Assembly (NCBI GenBank): GCA_004556755.1
Contig: SFFW01000005.1
Span: 89,869 to 153,868, forward strand
DNA length: 64,000 bases
Reading direction: 5' to 3'
Source of the DNA: Clostridiales bacterium
Lineage (GTDB): Bacteria; Bacillota; Clostridia; Oscillospirales; Oscillospiraceae
In this document: positions 16,054-23,363 of the stretch, piece after piece
Layout of the letters: each line of letters begins with the position of its first letter
Numbering within the stretch: the first letter of the stretch is position 1
The notes under the pieces: generated by a model
Seen by the model: only the letters and a program-made list of their open reading frames with translations
Databases searched by the model: none
What the model was told of the DNA's origin: nothing
Made by a program: the position numbers and the translations under genes

Positions 16054-16866
16054 TTAAATTTCTGCCGTCTCGCCCGTAAAGACGACGCAGGTCGGACCCG
16101 TGAGGTAAAGCTCTGCGGGGGTCGTTTTGTCGGCAAGCGTGACGGTGAGGTCGCCGCCGGGCATCGAGACCGTAACATCGTCGCCGGAGAGAAGTCCCAT
16201 GAGCGTCAGCGCCGTGGTGATGGCGCCGCTCCCCGTGCCGCAGGCAAGGGTGAAGTCCTCAACGCCCCGCTCAAAGGTTATCGCCTTGACGGAGCTGCGG
16301 TCGAGGATCTTGACAAAGCTCACGTTTGCGCCCTTCGGGAAGGCACCGGAGTATCGCAGCCGCTTTCCGAGATCAAAAAGCTCACTGCGGTCTAAGCGAT
16401 CCCAGTCGTCTAAAAGCAAAACGGCGTGCGGCAGACCTGGGCAGCCAAGCTCGACGTAAGCGCAGTCAAGCCCTTCCGCCGTGCGGTGTAGGTCAATTAG
16501 AGTCGGGTCGTTTAAGCGGATGCGGTAGAGTGTTTCGCTTATGCGCTCTCCAACCACGGGTCCCGCCGTCGTCTCGATATGCTGTGTTTTCCCGGAGAGG
16601 GAGTGTTCATAGCCGTAGCGGGCAATGCATCTTGCGCCGTTGCCGCACATCTCACCGAGTGAACCGTCGGCGTTATAAAACAGCAGCTTAAAATCGCTGC
16701 CGTTTTCCGGGGGGCACACGAGCATCAGCCCGTCTGCGCCGATGCCGAGCCTGCGATCGCATAAGCGCCGTGCAAGTTCGGGCGCCGTGTCATGGGAAAT
16801 GCCCTCCGATACGGCGTCGATTATAACGAAGTCGTTTCCGGCTCCGTGCATTTTTGTAAATTTCAA
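16054..16866 (-). CDS. dapF: Diaminopimelate epimerase
   Basis: DapF interconverts LL- and meso-diaminopimelate in the cytoplasm, supplying the cross-linking residue of peptidoglycan and the precursor of lysine. The 270-residue length is normal. The N-terminus MKFTKMHGAGNDFV, the first catalytic cysteine in CGNGARC (C74) and the second in LACGTGSGA (C209) are all present. It lies 76 bases upstream of the sigma gene on the same strand and may be cotranscribed, though no functional link is evident. It diverges from the CoA-transferase gene across a 103-base gap with face-to-face promoters. Confidence 0.97.
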   Translation of the reverse strand: MKFTKMHGAGNDFVIIDAVSEGISHDTAPELARRLCDRRLGIGADGLMLVCPPENGSDFKLLFYNADGSLGEMCGNGARCIARYGYEHSLSGKTQHIETTAGPVVGERISETLYRIRLNDPTLIDLHRTAEGLDCAYVELGCPGLPHAVLLLDDWDRLDRSELFDLGKRLRYSGAFPKGANVSFVKILDRSSVKAITFERGVEDFTLACGTGSGAITTALTLMGLLSGDDVTVSMPGGDLTVTLADKTTPAELYLTGPTCVVFTGETAEI

Positions 16867-16884
16867 TCAAATCACCCCGTCAAG

Positions 16885-16926
16885 ATTATAACACCACTTG
16901 AAAAGCCTGTCACGCTATTATATAAT
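16885..16926. promoter_or_regulatory. Overlapping divergent promoters for dapF and the CoA-transferase gene
   Basis: On the plus strand TTGAAA (16898-16903) and TATAAT (16921-16926) are 17 bases apart. On the minus strand GTGACA (16913-16908) and TATAAT (16890-16885) are also 17 bases apart. The two promoters overlap, so polymerase binding may be mutually exclusive. Confidence 0.6.
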
Positions 16927-16969
16927 AATGAATTGTAATAAATACAAAAATATAATTCGAGGTGCAAAA

Positions 16970-18277
16970 ATGACCGATTATAAAGCATTGTACGCACAAA
17001 AGCTCACCACCGCCGACCAAATTGCGGCGGAGGTCAAGTCCGGCTGGCTCATGGGCATGGACACCGGTCCCTCTCAGGCTCCCGCAATTATGAGCGCCAT
17101 TGCCGAGAAGATCAAAAACAGCGACATTACCGACGTCAAGGTCCAGACCCTGCTTGACATTTACCCCTTTGAGTTTTACGCAGACGAGTCCCTCAAGGGC
17201 AAGATGACGGGCTATAGCTGGTTCTCCTCCGGCGGCGCACGCAAGGCGATAAACGGCGGATATGCCGATCTGCTGCCCTGCTATTACAGAGATATTCCGA
17301 GACACATCCTCACCGAGTACAGCTACGATGCCGTCTGCGTCGAGGTTTCTCCCATGGACAGCCACGGCTACTTCTCACTCGGACTTAACGGCTCCTACAT
17401 CGAAGCCATGTTCGACAAGGCAAAGAGAATTTTCGTCGAGGTAAACGACAAGCAGCCCCGCTGCCTCTGCGGTACTCAGCTTCACGTTTCGCAGGTCGAT
17501 GCGATCGTTGAGTATAACCACGAGCTGCCCGTGCTGCCTCCCGTGAAGCTTGACGAGGTCAGCATAACCATCGGCAACCTCATCGCAGAGCAGATCCCCG
17601 ACGGCGCCTGCATCCAGCTCGGCATCGGCGCTATCCCCGACGCCACCGGTATGGCGCTGAAAGCAAAGCACGACCTTGGCATACATACCGAGATGTTCAC
17701 CGACTCCATGGTCGAGCTTATCGAGTGCGGAGCGGTCAATAACTCCAAAAAGCAGATCCACAGAGGCAAGAGCGTTACCACCTTCGCATACGGCTCAAAG
17801 AGGATCTACGACTACATCGACGACAATCCGGCAATTGAGATACTGCCCGTAAACTACGTCAACGACCCCAACGTCATCTGCAAGAACGACAACATGATCT
17901 CCATAAATGCGGCGCTTGAGGTCGACTTCTTCGGTCAGGTCTGCGCAGAGAGCGTCGGCACGAAGCATATGTCCGGCTCCGGCGGTCAGATCGACTACGT
18001 CAGAGGCGCCTGCCAGTCCAAGGGCGGCAAGAGCTTTATCGCATTCACCTCCACCGCAAAGGGCGGTACCATCAGCAAGATAAAGCCCATCCTCACCCCC
18101 GGCGCCATCTGCACCACCAGCAAGAACGACGTTGACTGCATAGTCACCGAGTACGGCATTGCTCACCTTCGAGGCCGCAGCCTCGGCGAGAGAACAAAGC
18201 AGCTCATCGCCATCGCTCACCCCGACTTCCGTGACGAGCTGACCTTCGAGGCAAAGAAGAGAGGCATCCTCATTTAA
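16970..18277 (+). CDS. Acetyl-CoA hydrolase/CoA-transferase family protein (butyryl- or 4-hydroxybutyrate-type)
   Basis: The 435-residue enzyme fits the class that moves CoA between acetate and a short-chain acyl-CoA (butyryl-CoA:acetate or 4-hydroxybutyrate CoA-transferases), a terminal step of fermentation. The probable catalytic glutamate is E241 in GIHTEMFTD, and family glycine motifs appear in QLGIGAIPDA and HMSGSGGQIDYVRGA. I chose the ATG at 16970 behind GAGGTG, rather than upstream in-frame starts in the AT-rich promoter region. Monocistronic, ending at the hairpin downstream. Which acyl group it uses cannot be settled from sequence. Confidence 0.85.
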   Translation: MTDYKALYAQKLTTADQIAAEVKSGWLMGMDTGPSQAPAIMSAIAEKIKNSDITDVKVQTLLDIYPFEFYADESLKGKMTGYSWFSSGGARKAINGGYADLLPCYYRDIPRHILTEYSYDAVCVEVSPMDSHGYFSLGLNGSYIEAMFDKAKRIFVEVNDKQPRCLCGTQLHVSQVDAIVEYNHELPVLPPVKLDEVSITIGNLIAEQIPDGACIQLGIGAIPDATGMALKAKHDLGIHTEMFTDSMVELIECGAVNNSKKQIHRGKSVTTFAYGSKRIYDYIDDNPAIEILPVNYVNDPNVICKNDNMISINAALEVDFFGQVCAESVGTKHMSGSGGQIDYVRGACQSKGGKSFIAFTSTAKGGTISKIKPILTPGAICTTSKNDVDCIVTEYGIAHLRGRSLGERTKQLIAIAHPDFRDELTFEAKKRGILI

Positions 18278-18286
18278 GGACGATAT

Positions 18287-18321
18287 AAAAAAACAGCGAA
18301 GCTTTGCTTTGCTGTTTTTTT
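18287..18321. terminator. Bidirectional terminator
   Basis: AAAAAAACAGCGAAGC pairs with GCTTTGCTGTTTTTTT around a short loop, between convergent genes. The U-tract works for the CoA-transferase gene and, on the other strand, for the pseudouridine synthase gene. Confidence 0.85.
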
Positions 18322-18324
18322 ATA

Positions 18325-18984
18325 TTAACCGAGACGGGGGTAGACGGAAGGGTCAAATTCGCTCCACGGGTACTCCTTCGGCGGCTTTACCTGAAAACGC
18401 ATGAACTTTCCGCTTGCGGGGTTTACAAAGCCGAGCCTGTACGACCAAAGCGCAATGTTGCAGCCGTCGTCCCGACCGCCGTACTTTTTGTCGCCGAGCA
18501 GGGGAAGGCGGCGGTGCGTGAATTGCGCACGAATTTGGTGTGTCCGTCCTGTTATGAGCCTTATTTCGACCATGCTCTTGTCGTCTTTTGTGGCGAGCAG
18601 CTCGTATTCAAGCACGGCGTCCTGCGAGCCACGGCAGGGCTTGTTCACGACGAAGGTCTTGTGCTTTTCCTTCGAGCGCAGAAGAATGTCCTCCATTCTG
18701 CCGCTGCGCTCCTGCGGAACGCCGTGGACTATTGCAAGATAGGTCTTTTTAAACTGATTTTCACGAATCTGCCGACTCAGCTCGGAGGCGGTTTCGGGGT
18801 TGAGCGCATACACCATAAGTCCGGACACGACCTGATCGAGGCGGTGTACCGTCCTGACGTCGGCGTTTTCGTCGCCGAGAGCGTTGCGGATAAGCTCCGG
18901 CATGCCGCCCGGCTCGTCGGTGGATATGACCCCGGCGGGCTTTATGCACACTATTAAATCCGAATTGCAGTAAATGATATTCAC
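18325..18984 (-). CDS. RluA-family pseudouridine synthase without S4 domain
   Basis: This 219-residue enzyme isomerises uridine in rRNA or tRNA. The catalytic aspartate is D50 in the RluA motif HRLDQVVSGLM. LRSKEKHKTF and RLITGRTHQIRAQF with LLGDKKYGG are the other family blocks. It lacks the N-terminal S4 RNA-binding domain and is short, like RluA- and TruC-type members or RluD-like truncated forms common in Bacillota. The exact target is not predictable. It is a single gene with a neighbouring GAGGAG site upstream. Confidence 0.9.
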   Translation of the reverse strand: MNIIYCNSDLIVCIKPAGVISTDEPGGMPELIRNALGDENADVRTVHRLDQVVSGLMVYALNPETASELSRQIRENQFKKTYLAIVHGVPQERSGRMEDILLRSKEKHKTFVVNKPCRGSQDAVLEYELLATKDDKSMVEIRLITGRTHQIRAQFTHRRLPLLGDKKYGGRDDGCNIALWSYRLGFVNPASGKFMRFQVKPPKEYPWSEFDPSVYPRLG

Positions 18985-19057
18985 GGTGGTATCTCCTCAT
19001 GGAAAAGTCCCGCTGTGCAGGGCTTTAAAGGCAAAATTCGGTGTCGAGAATGCTTTC

Positions 19058-19461
19058 CTAGGCGCAGGCTTCGGAAAGCTCCTTCATTTCGACGGACGCC
19101 TTTTCGTCGCCGTCCGTGTTCTTTTCCTCCTCATCGGCGCTCTCGGCGATGGCTATGTAAACTATCCATGCAAGTGCGATTATAAGGACCTTTAAGACGG
19201 GCTTGAGCGTCTTGCTTCTGAGGATGAGTATCGTAAGCGGAACGGGGAAAATGAATATCCAGCCGAGTACCCACCACACGGTGTTTTCTTTCCGGTAGGC
19301 TGCGGAGCGGCAGCGGGCGAGGGGGTGGGAGCGGGAGCGGCGGCTGATGCACCGTCAACGATGAAGGACGAGCCGCAGTATTCGCAGCTTACCTGTGACG
19401 CACCGTTTTCGATCTTCAGCGCAGCGCCGCATTTGGGGCAGGTAAAGTCAATCAGAGTCAT
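19058..19461 (-). pseudogene. Zinc-ribbon membrane protein gene, frameshifted
   Basis: The first frame (from 19461) gives TCPKCGAALKIENG...SCEYCGSSF, a zinc ribbon of two CxxC pairs, then an Ala/Pro linker ending PQPTGKK, after which the frame is lost. The next frame (ending 19058) continues sensibly with NTVWWVLGWIFIFPVP and a second hydrophobic stretch VLIIALAWIVYIAIAE, then a charged tail. One extra A in the run near 19285 would join both into about 134 residues. So this is a broken gene or a one-base error. Small ribbon-plus-helix proteins of this kind are common in gut Clostridia; their role is unknown. Confidence 0.7.
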
Positions 19462-19539
19462 AAAAAACCTCTCGGCATATTCATTATATAAATGATATCA
19501 TACGCCGCCGCCGATTTCAAGCGCCGCCCGCCTGACGAC

Positions 19540-19937
19540 TTACTTCAAGCAAATAATATATGTAATCAGAACAGCGATTATCGCAAGGGCATGACATGCG
19601 TATCGTTCGGTCTTGTCCGCATTGGCAGGCTTGGCGCTGAGGAACCTTAATTTGAGTCTAAGCTCATCTAAATCGTCTGCAAACAGAATGAAGATAGCGT
19701 TGATAAAGCAGATCAGGGTATAGATGGCGCTTCCGAGATTGGACTCGACGCCGTCGATGCCGATTTTTCCGAGTGCAGTACGATGACGGTTCTTATCGCA
19801 GTCGCAGCGTCGGAGTCGGTTTTCCTGATACCGCATTTTGCGAGGATCGTCGTCAGTCCGGCAAACAGCGCCGAGCCGAACGCAAAGAGAATCCACATGA
19901 GAAACACAATGATGACAGTATTCAGAAGGTAAGTCAT
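19540..19937 (-). pseudogene. Small two-helix membrane protein gene, frameshifted
   Basis: From the ATG at 19937 (AAGGAG upstream) the product begins MTYLLNTVIIVFLMWILFAFG, a membrane helix, and runs to RTVIVL. There the frame shifts near 19775, and the other frame continues ALGKIGIDGVESNLGSAIYTLICFINAIFILFADD, ending with a last helix ALAIIAVLITYIICLK. Each frame alone gives a nonsensical tail, so I read one gene of about 132 residues with a single base missing. I do not recognise the family. Confidence 0.6.
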
Positions 19938-19963
19938 GTTACCGCTCTCCTTTCGTGCGGTCA

Positions 19964-20175
19964 ATGCAAAAGCCCCCGCCTATGACGGGAGCTTTTGTAT
20001 ATGGCGGAGAGTAAGGGATTCGACCTGCGCTGCGGCGCAGGCCGCCTCGGGTTGCAAAGCGCCCCCGGCGCTTTGCTAAGAGCCCTCGGGTTCGAATCCC
20101 AACGGTTTTTATTATATGCAAAAGCCCCCGCCTATGACGGGAGCTTTTGTATATGGCGGAGAGTAAGGGATTCGA
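19964..20175. repeat. 60-bp direct repeat containing the tRNA-Ser 3' end and terminator
   Basis: Positions 19964-20023 and 20116-20175 are identical over 60 bases. They contain the tRNA terminator hairpin and, on the minus strand, the acceptor and T-arm 3' strand of tRNA-Ser. Only the 20116 copy continues into a full tRNA. The 92-base spacer has two perfect hairpins: CCTGCGC-TGCG-GCGCAGG at 20024-20041 and GCAAAGCGC/GCGCTTTGC at 20054-20076. The second hairpin lies between two copies of CCTCGGGTT (20045-20053, 20084-20092). A second T-arm-like GGTTCGAATCCC ends the spacer. No protein gene lies in 19938-20489; the space is taken by these repeats and two tRNAs. Confidence 0.8.
20120..20148 (-). 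terminator. Terminator of tRNA-Ser(TGA)
   Basis: On the minus strand AAAAGCTCCCG and CGGGGGCTTTT form a stem six bases after the tRNA 3' end. An identical copy lies at 19968-19996. Confidence 0.7.
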
Positions 20176-20242
20176 ACCCCTGTGGCGTTGCCGCCTAACG
20201 GTTTTCAAGACCGCCCCGTTATGACCACTTCGGTAACTCTCC
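20154..20242 (-). tRNA. tRNA-Ser (anticodon TGA)
   Basis: The 89-base gene reads GGAGAGTTACCGAAGTGGTC at the 5' end and ends CTCTCCGCCA with an encoded CCA. The anticodon stem-loop is GCGGT-CTTGAAA-ACCGT with TGA at the centre. A long variable arm (GGCGGCAACGCC) and the T-arm GGGGTTCGAATCCC identify a class II serine tRNA. It would read UCA and related codons. Confidence 0.95.
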
Positions 20243-20315
20243 ATGTATCAAATATTTATAACATATTTGCGTATCGGTGTCAACACGTCGGGACGCAAAC
20301 AGCTTTACAATGCTG

Positions 20316-20357
20316 CAAAAAATAAATCGGCAAGTCTCAAAAGAGCCTTGCCGATTT
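20316..20357 (-). terminator. Terminator of tRNA-Ser(GCT)
   Basis: AAATCGGCAAG (20324-20334) pairs with CTTGCCGATTT (20347-20357). On the minus strand the stem is followed by ATTTTTTGC. It begins directly after the tRNA 3' end. Confidence 0.85.
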
Positions 20358-20358
20358 G

Positions 20359-20450
20359 TGGCGCAGAAGGAGGGATTTGAACCCTCGCGCGCTTTTTACA
20401 CGCCTACTCCCTTAGCAGGGGAGCCCCTTCGGCCTCTTGGGTACTTCTGC
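20359..20450 (-). tRNA. tRNA-Ser (anticodon GCT)
   Basis: The 92-base gene begins GCAGAAGTACCCAAGAGG and ends CTTCTGCGCCA. The anticodon stem-loop is CTCCC-CTGCTAA-GGGAG with GCT in the centre. The long variable arm and T-arm GAGGGTTCAAATCCC mark a class II serine tRNA reading AGC/AGU codons. Confidence 0.95.
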
Positions 20451-20489
20451 ATAGCCGCTCAAATATAATAGCATACGGGAGCGCCTGTG

Positions 20490-20921
20490 TCAAGAATTAG
20501 TTTCCGCAAAAAGTCGCAGCGCATCGGCATAGCCCTCAAAGCCCTTTCCGACTATGCTCTCAAAGCAGTAGAGGGCGGGGAAGGAGCGCTTTCTGAAATC
20601 CTCCCGTGCGTTTATGTCGGTCAAATGCACCTCGACGGCGGGAATGCCGACCGCCTTGAGCGCATCGAGTATCGCAACCGAGGTGTGAGTGTACGCAGCG
20701 GCGTTTATTACGATGCCGTCAAAAGCTCCGTATGCCGCTTGTATCTTGTCGACGATCGCTCCCTCGTGGTTGGACTGGAATATCTCAACGCTGAGACCCA
20801 AGTCAGAAGCAGTTGACATAATATAGTAGCATAATGCTTTGTAATCCCGTCTGCCGTATATATCCGGCTCACGGATGCCGAGCATATTCAGGTTCGGACC
20901 GTTAATAACGAGTATTTTCAT
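20490..20921 (-). CDS. aroQ: Type II 3-dehydroquinate dehydratase
   Basis: This 143-residue enzyme converts 3-dehydroquinate to 3-dehydroshikimate, the third step of the shikimate pathway. Family marks are GPNLNMLGIREPDIYG with catalytic Y22, the substrate-binding INAAAYTHTS and the histidine in VEVHLTDINAREDFRKRS. I start at the ATG 20921, which overlaps the aroE::aroK stop by four bases and matches the family N-terminus. It is the last gene of the aro operon. Type II dehydratases are normally dodecameric and of this length. Confidence 0.95.
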   Translation of the reverse strand: MKILVINGPNLNMLGIREPDIYGRRDYKALCYYIMSTASDLGLSVEIFQSNHEGAIVDKIQAAYGAFDGIVINAAAYTHTSVAILDALKAVGIPAVEVHLTDINAREDFRKRSFPALYCFESIVGKGFEGYADALRLFAETNS

Positions 20922-22135
20922 TTTAACGCCTCCATTATTTGTGTGGCACATTCGGCGGCGCTGCTGCCGCTGACGGTCAGATCGCACCAGCTTCTGTAGA
21001 GCGGCAAGCGCTTCTCCGCCATATCGTAAAGAGAGCCTGCCTGAGACAGGGGACGACCGTCGGTCGGAAGCTCGGATATGCTGCGGTCGAGGAATACAAT
21101 AACGCCGTTCTGATGCAGAAGCCGATAGTTTTCGGGGCGCAGGATCACACCGCCGCCCGTGGATATGATGCTGCCGCCTACTTTTGTTATGTCAACCAAA
21201 ATCTCAGTCTCAAGCTTCCTGAATGCAGTCTCGCCGTAACGTGCAAAGTATTCGGGTATCGTGCAATTGCGGCGTTTTTCAAACTCGGTGTCGCAATCTA
21301 TATGCCGCATTCCTGTAAGTTTACATAATTCTGAACCCGTGGCCGTTTTGCCGCAGCCGGGCATACCGATAAGCACGATGTTCCGCACACGGCGGAGCAG
21401 ACTGCCATATGCATCCTGAAGCTCTTTCTCCGAAACCGAAGCTCCCGTAAAGAGCCGTACTGCGGCGGCTGCCTGCGCTGCAAGCATGAAAAGACCGCCC
21501 GCTGCGGGGATGCCGAGACTGTCCGCATCACACAAAAGTGCGGTTCTGAGGGGATTGTATATGAGGTCAAAAACCCCGGTACATTTATGAAAGCGACTGA
21601 GATCAATAAGGCTTTCTCCGTTGTTCGGATACATTCCGACGGGGGTCGCATTTACAATAATCTCGGCGTCATAATGATTGCACAAGTTTACATAATTCAC
21701 ATCGCCGTTTCTCGTGACGGTGACGATGGAAGCGGCATTCAAATCACGCAGAGCGGCTCTGACAGTTGGGGCGACGCCGCCGTTTCCGAGGACAAGACAC
21801 TTCTTTCCATCGACCGAAATGCCGCTGCTTTCGATGAGCTTCATAAAGCCCGAATAGTCGGTGTTGTAGCCTATAAGTCTGCCGCCGTCGTTTACAATTG
21901 CGTTGACGCTGCCGATCTCGGCTGCGGTCGGGCTAAGCTCGTCGCAGTAGGAAATGACGGCCTTTTTGTAGGGGACCGTGACGTTTATAGCTTTAAAATT
22001 CCTGTCGCCGAAAAATCCGCAAAGCTCCTCCGGCTCCTTTTCGATCAGAGCGTACTCATAGCCGCCGAGCATCCTGTGCAGCTCGGGAGAGTGGCTGTGC
22101 GAAAGCTTTCTGCCAAGCAGTCCAAACTCAGTCAT
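20918..22135 (-). CDS. aroE-aroK: Fused shikimate dehydrogenase-shikimate kinase
   Basis: The 405-residue protein joins two consecutive enzymes. Residues 1 to about 245 are shikimate dehydrogenase (KLSHSHSPELHR, NVTVPYK with catalytic Lys, GSVNAIV, GYNTDYSGF, LGNGGVAPTV). Residues about 250-405 are shikimate kinase, with the P-loop GMPGCGKT at 257-264, a STGGG motif and RPLSQ lid region. It reduces 3-dehydroshikimate with NADPH, then phosphorylates shikimate with ATP. No stop or frameshift lies between the halves, so the fusion is genuine in this assembly. It overlaps aroC by eight bases and aroQ by four. Confidence 0.93.
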   Translation of the reverse strand: MTEFGLLGRKLSHSHSPELHRMLGGYEYALIEKEPEELCGFFGDRNFKAINVTVPYKKAVISYCDELSPTAAEIGSVNAIVNDGGRLIGYNTDYSGFMKLIESSGISVDGKKCLVLGNGGVAPTVRAALRDLNAASIVTVTRNGDVNYVNLCNHYDAEIIVNATPVGMYPNNGESLIDLSRFHKCTGVFDLIYNPLRTALLCDADSLGIPAAGGLFMLAAQAAAAVRLFTGASVSEKELQDAYGSLLRRVRNIVLIGMPGCGKTATGSELCKLTGMRHIDCDTEFEKRRNCTIPEYFARYGETAFRKLETEILVDITKVGGSIISTGGGVILRPENYRLLHQNGVIVFLDRSISELPTDGRPLSQAGSLYDMAEKRLPLYRSWCDLTVSGSSAAECATQIMEALK

Positions 22136-23363
22136 GTCCGATTATCTCCTTTTGTCGTGCTTTAGAAATCTCGAATATCTGCCGATACAGGTCGTGAAAC
22201 TCCGGCGGTACGCCGTCAAGGACGCTGCGCTCACGCTCGGCGTCAAGTACGGGCAGCCCATGCTCACGCTTGTACTCCGCAATGTCGGAGCAAAGCTCCA
22301 GCCGCTCCTTCAGCCGCTCAATGATCTGCGCATCGGCAAGCTCAATTTTTCGCCGCAGCTCCGAAAGCTCCTGCGTGGCACAATCGGTTAACATAATATC
22401 ATACAGCGCAATAGCTGCCGCACTCTCGACCACGGGCGGAGTGCGAAGCGCAAAGCAGGCATCGTGTCTGCCGGATATGTGCAGATCCACGTTTTGAAGC
22501 GTTTTGAGATCGACGCTTTTCTGCGCTTTGGCGATCGACGGCGTGGGCTTAAACGCAACCGAAAATCGGAGCGGCATGCCGTTTGTGATGCCGCCCAAAA
22601 CACCGCCTGCGTTGTTGGAAAGTATCTCGACTTTGCCGTCTTTAACGGAATATTGGTCGTTGTTTTCGCTGCCGAGAAGTGCAGCGGATGCAAAGCCTGC
22701 GCCGAATTCAATGCCTTTAACGCCCGGAATTGCAAAGATTAGCTCGGAAATGTGACCGTCAATGCCGTCAAAAAGCTCTCCTCCGATGCCAGAGGGAAGC
22801 CCAAAAACAGTGCATTTCACGATGCCGCCGATGGAGTCGCCGAGGCGTGCTGCAACTTCGGCATCCTTGCGCAGATCGTGACCGGATAAAGGGGAAACGA
22901 CCTCGGTGCAAAGCGTAATTCCACGGCGATCAAGCTCCTGAATGACGATGCCGCCCGCAATGCACAGGGCTGCGGTCATCCTGCCGGAGAAGGGACCGCC
23001 GCCGGACATATCGTAGTCAAGACCGTATTTCTGCCATGCCGCAAGGTCGGCATGACCGGGGCGGGGGACGGAAGTTAAGTTTACATAATCTTGACGCTTA
23101 ACGTCCCTGTTTTTTATAACGGCACGGACGGTACCGTCCGTCACGCCGTCGGTTATACCCTGAGTGAAGATCGGAACGTCGTCCTCACGGCGCTTGCTGC
23201 ACAGCGGATCGTTTCCGGGACTGCGTCGCCTGAGAAAGCTTTGCAGCGCCGTCTCATTGACGGCAAGCCCCTTCGGAAGCCCGGATATGCACACGCCAAG
23301 CTCGCTTGCGTGCGAAGAGCCGAAGATCTCGATCCTGAGATTTTTTCCGCAATAGACACTCAC
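22128..23363 (-). CDS. aroC: Fused chorismate synthase-chorismate mutase
   Basis: Residues 1 to about 328 are chorismate synthase, the FMN-dependent enzyme that makes chorismate from EPSP. Marks are GSSHASELGVCI, the SVPRPGHADLA block, NNAGGVLGGITNG and GRHDACFALRTPP. Residues about 332-408 are an AroQ-class chorismate mutase helix bundle (LSELRRKIELADAQIIERL, IAEYKREHG, FEISKARQKEII), which converts chorismate to prephenate. The reading frame is continuous. Having the mutase on the synthase would commit chorismate to Phe/Tyr, and such a fusion is uncommon in my knowledge. Overlaps aroA by four bases and aroE::aroK by eight. Confidence 0.9.
   Translation of the reverse strand: MSVYCGKNLRIEIFGSSHASELGVCISGLPKGLAVNETALQSFLRRRSPGNDPLCSKRREDDVPIFTQGITDGVTDGTVRAVIKNRDVKRQDYVNLTSVPRPGHADLAAWQKYGLDYDMSGGGPFSGRMTAALCIAGGIVIQELDRRGITLCTEVVSPLSGHDLRKDAEVAARLGDSIGGIVKCTVFGLPSGIGGELFDGIDGHISELIFAIPGVKGIEFGAGFASAALLGSENNDQYSVKDGKVEILSNNAGGVLGGITNGMPLRFSVAFKPTPSIAKAQKSVDLKTLQNVDLHISGRHDACFALRTPPVVESAAAIALYDIMLTDCATQELSELRRKIELADAQIIERLKERLELCSDIAEYKREHGLPVLDAERERSVLDGVPPEFHDLYRQIFEISKARQKEIIGHD

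Noticed and set aside
15977..16178. Longer sigma factor starting inside dapF (256 residues)
   Set aside because: The extra residues are basic, low in family similarity and overlap dapF; the ATG at 15977 has the ribosome site and starts just before region 2.
20024..20115. An additional intact tRNA between the two 60-bp repeats
   Set aside because: T-arm-like sequences occur, but no matching acceptor stem or anticodon stem-loop can be drawn.
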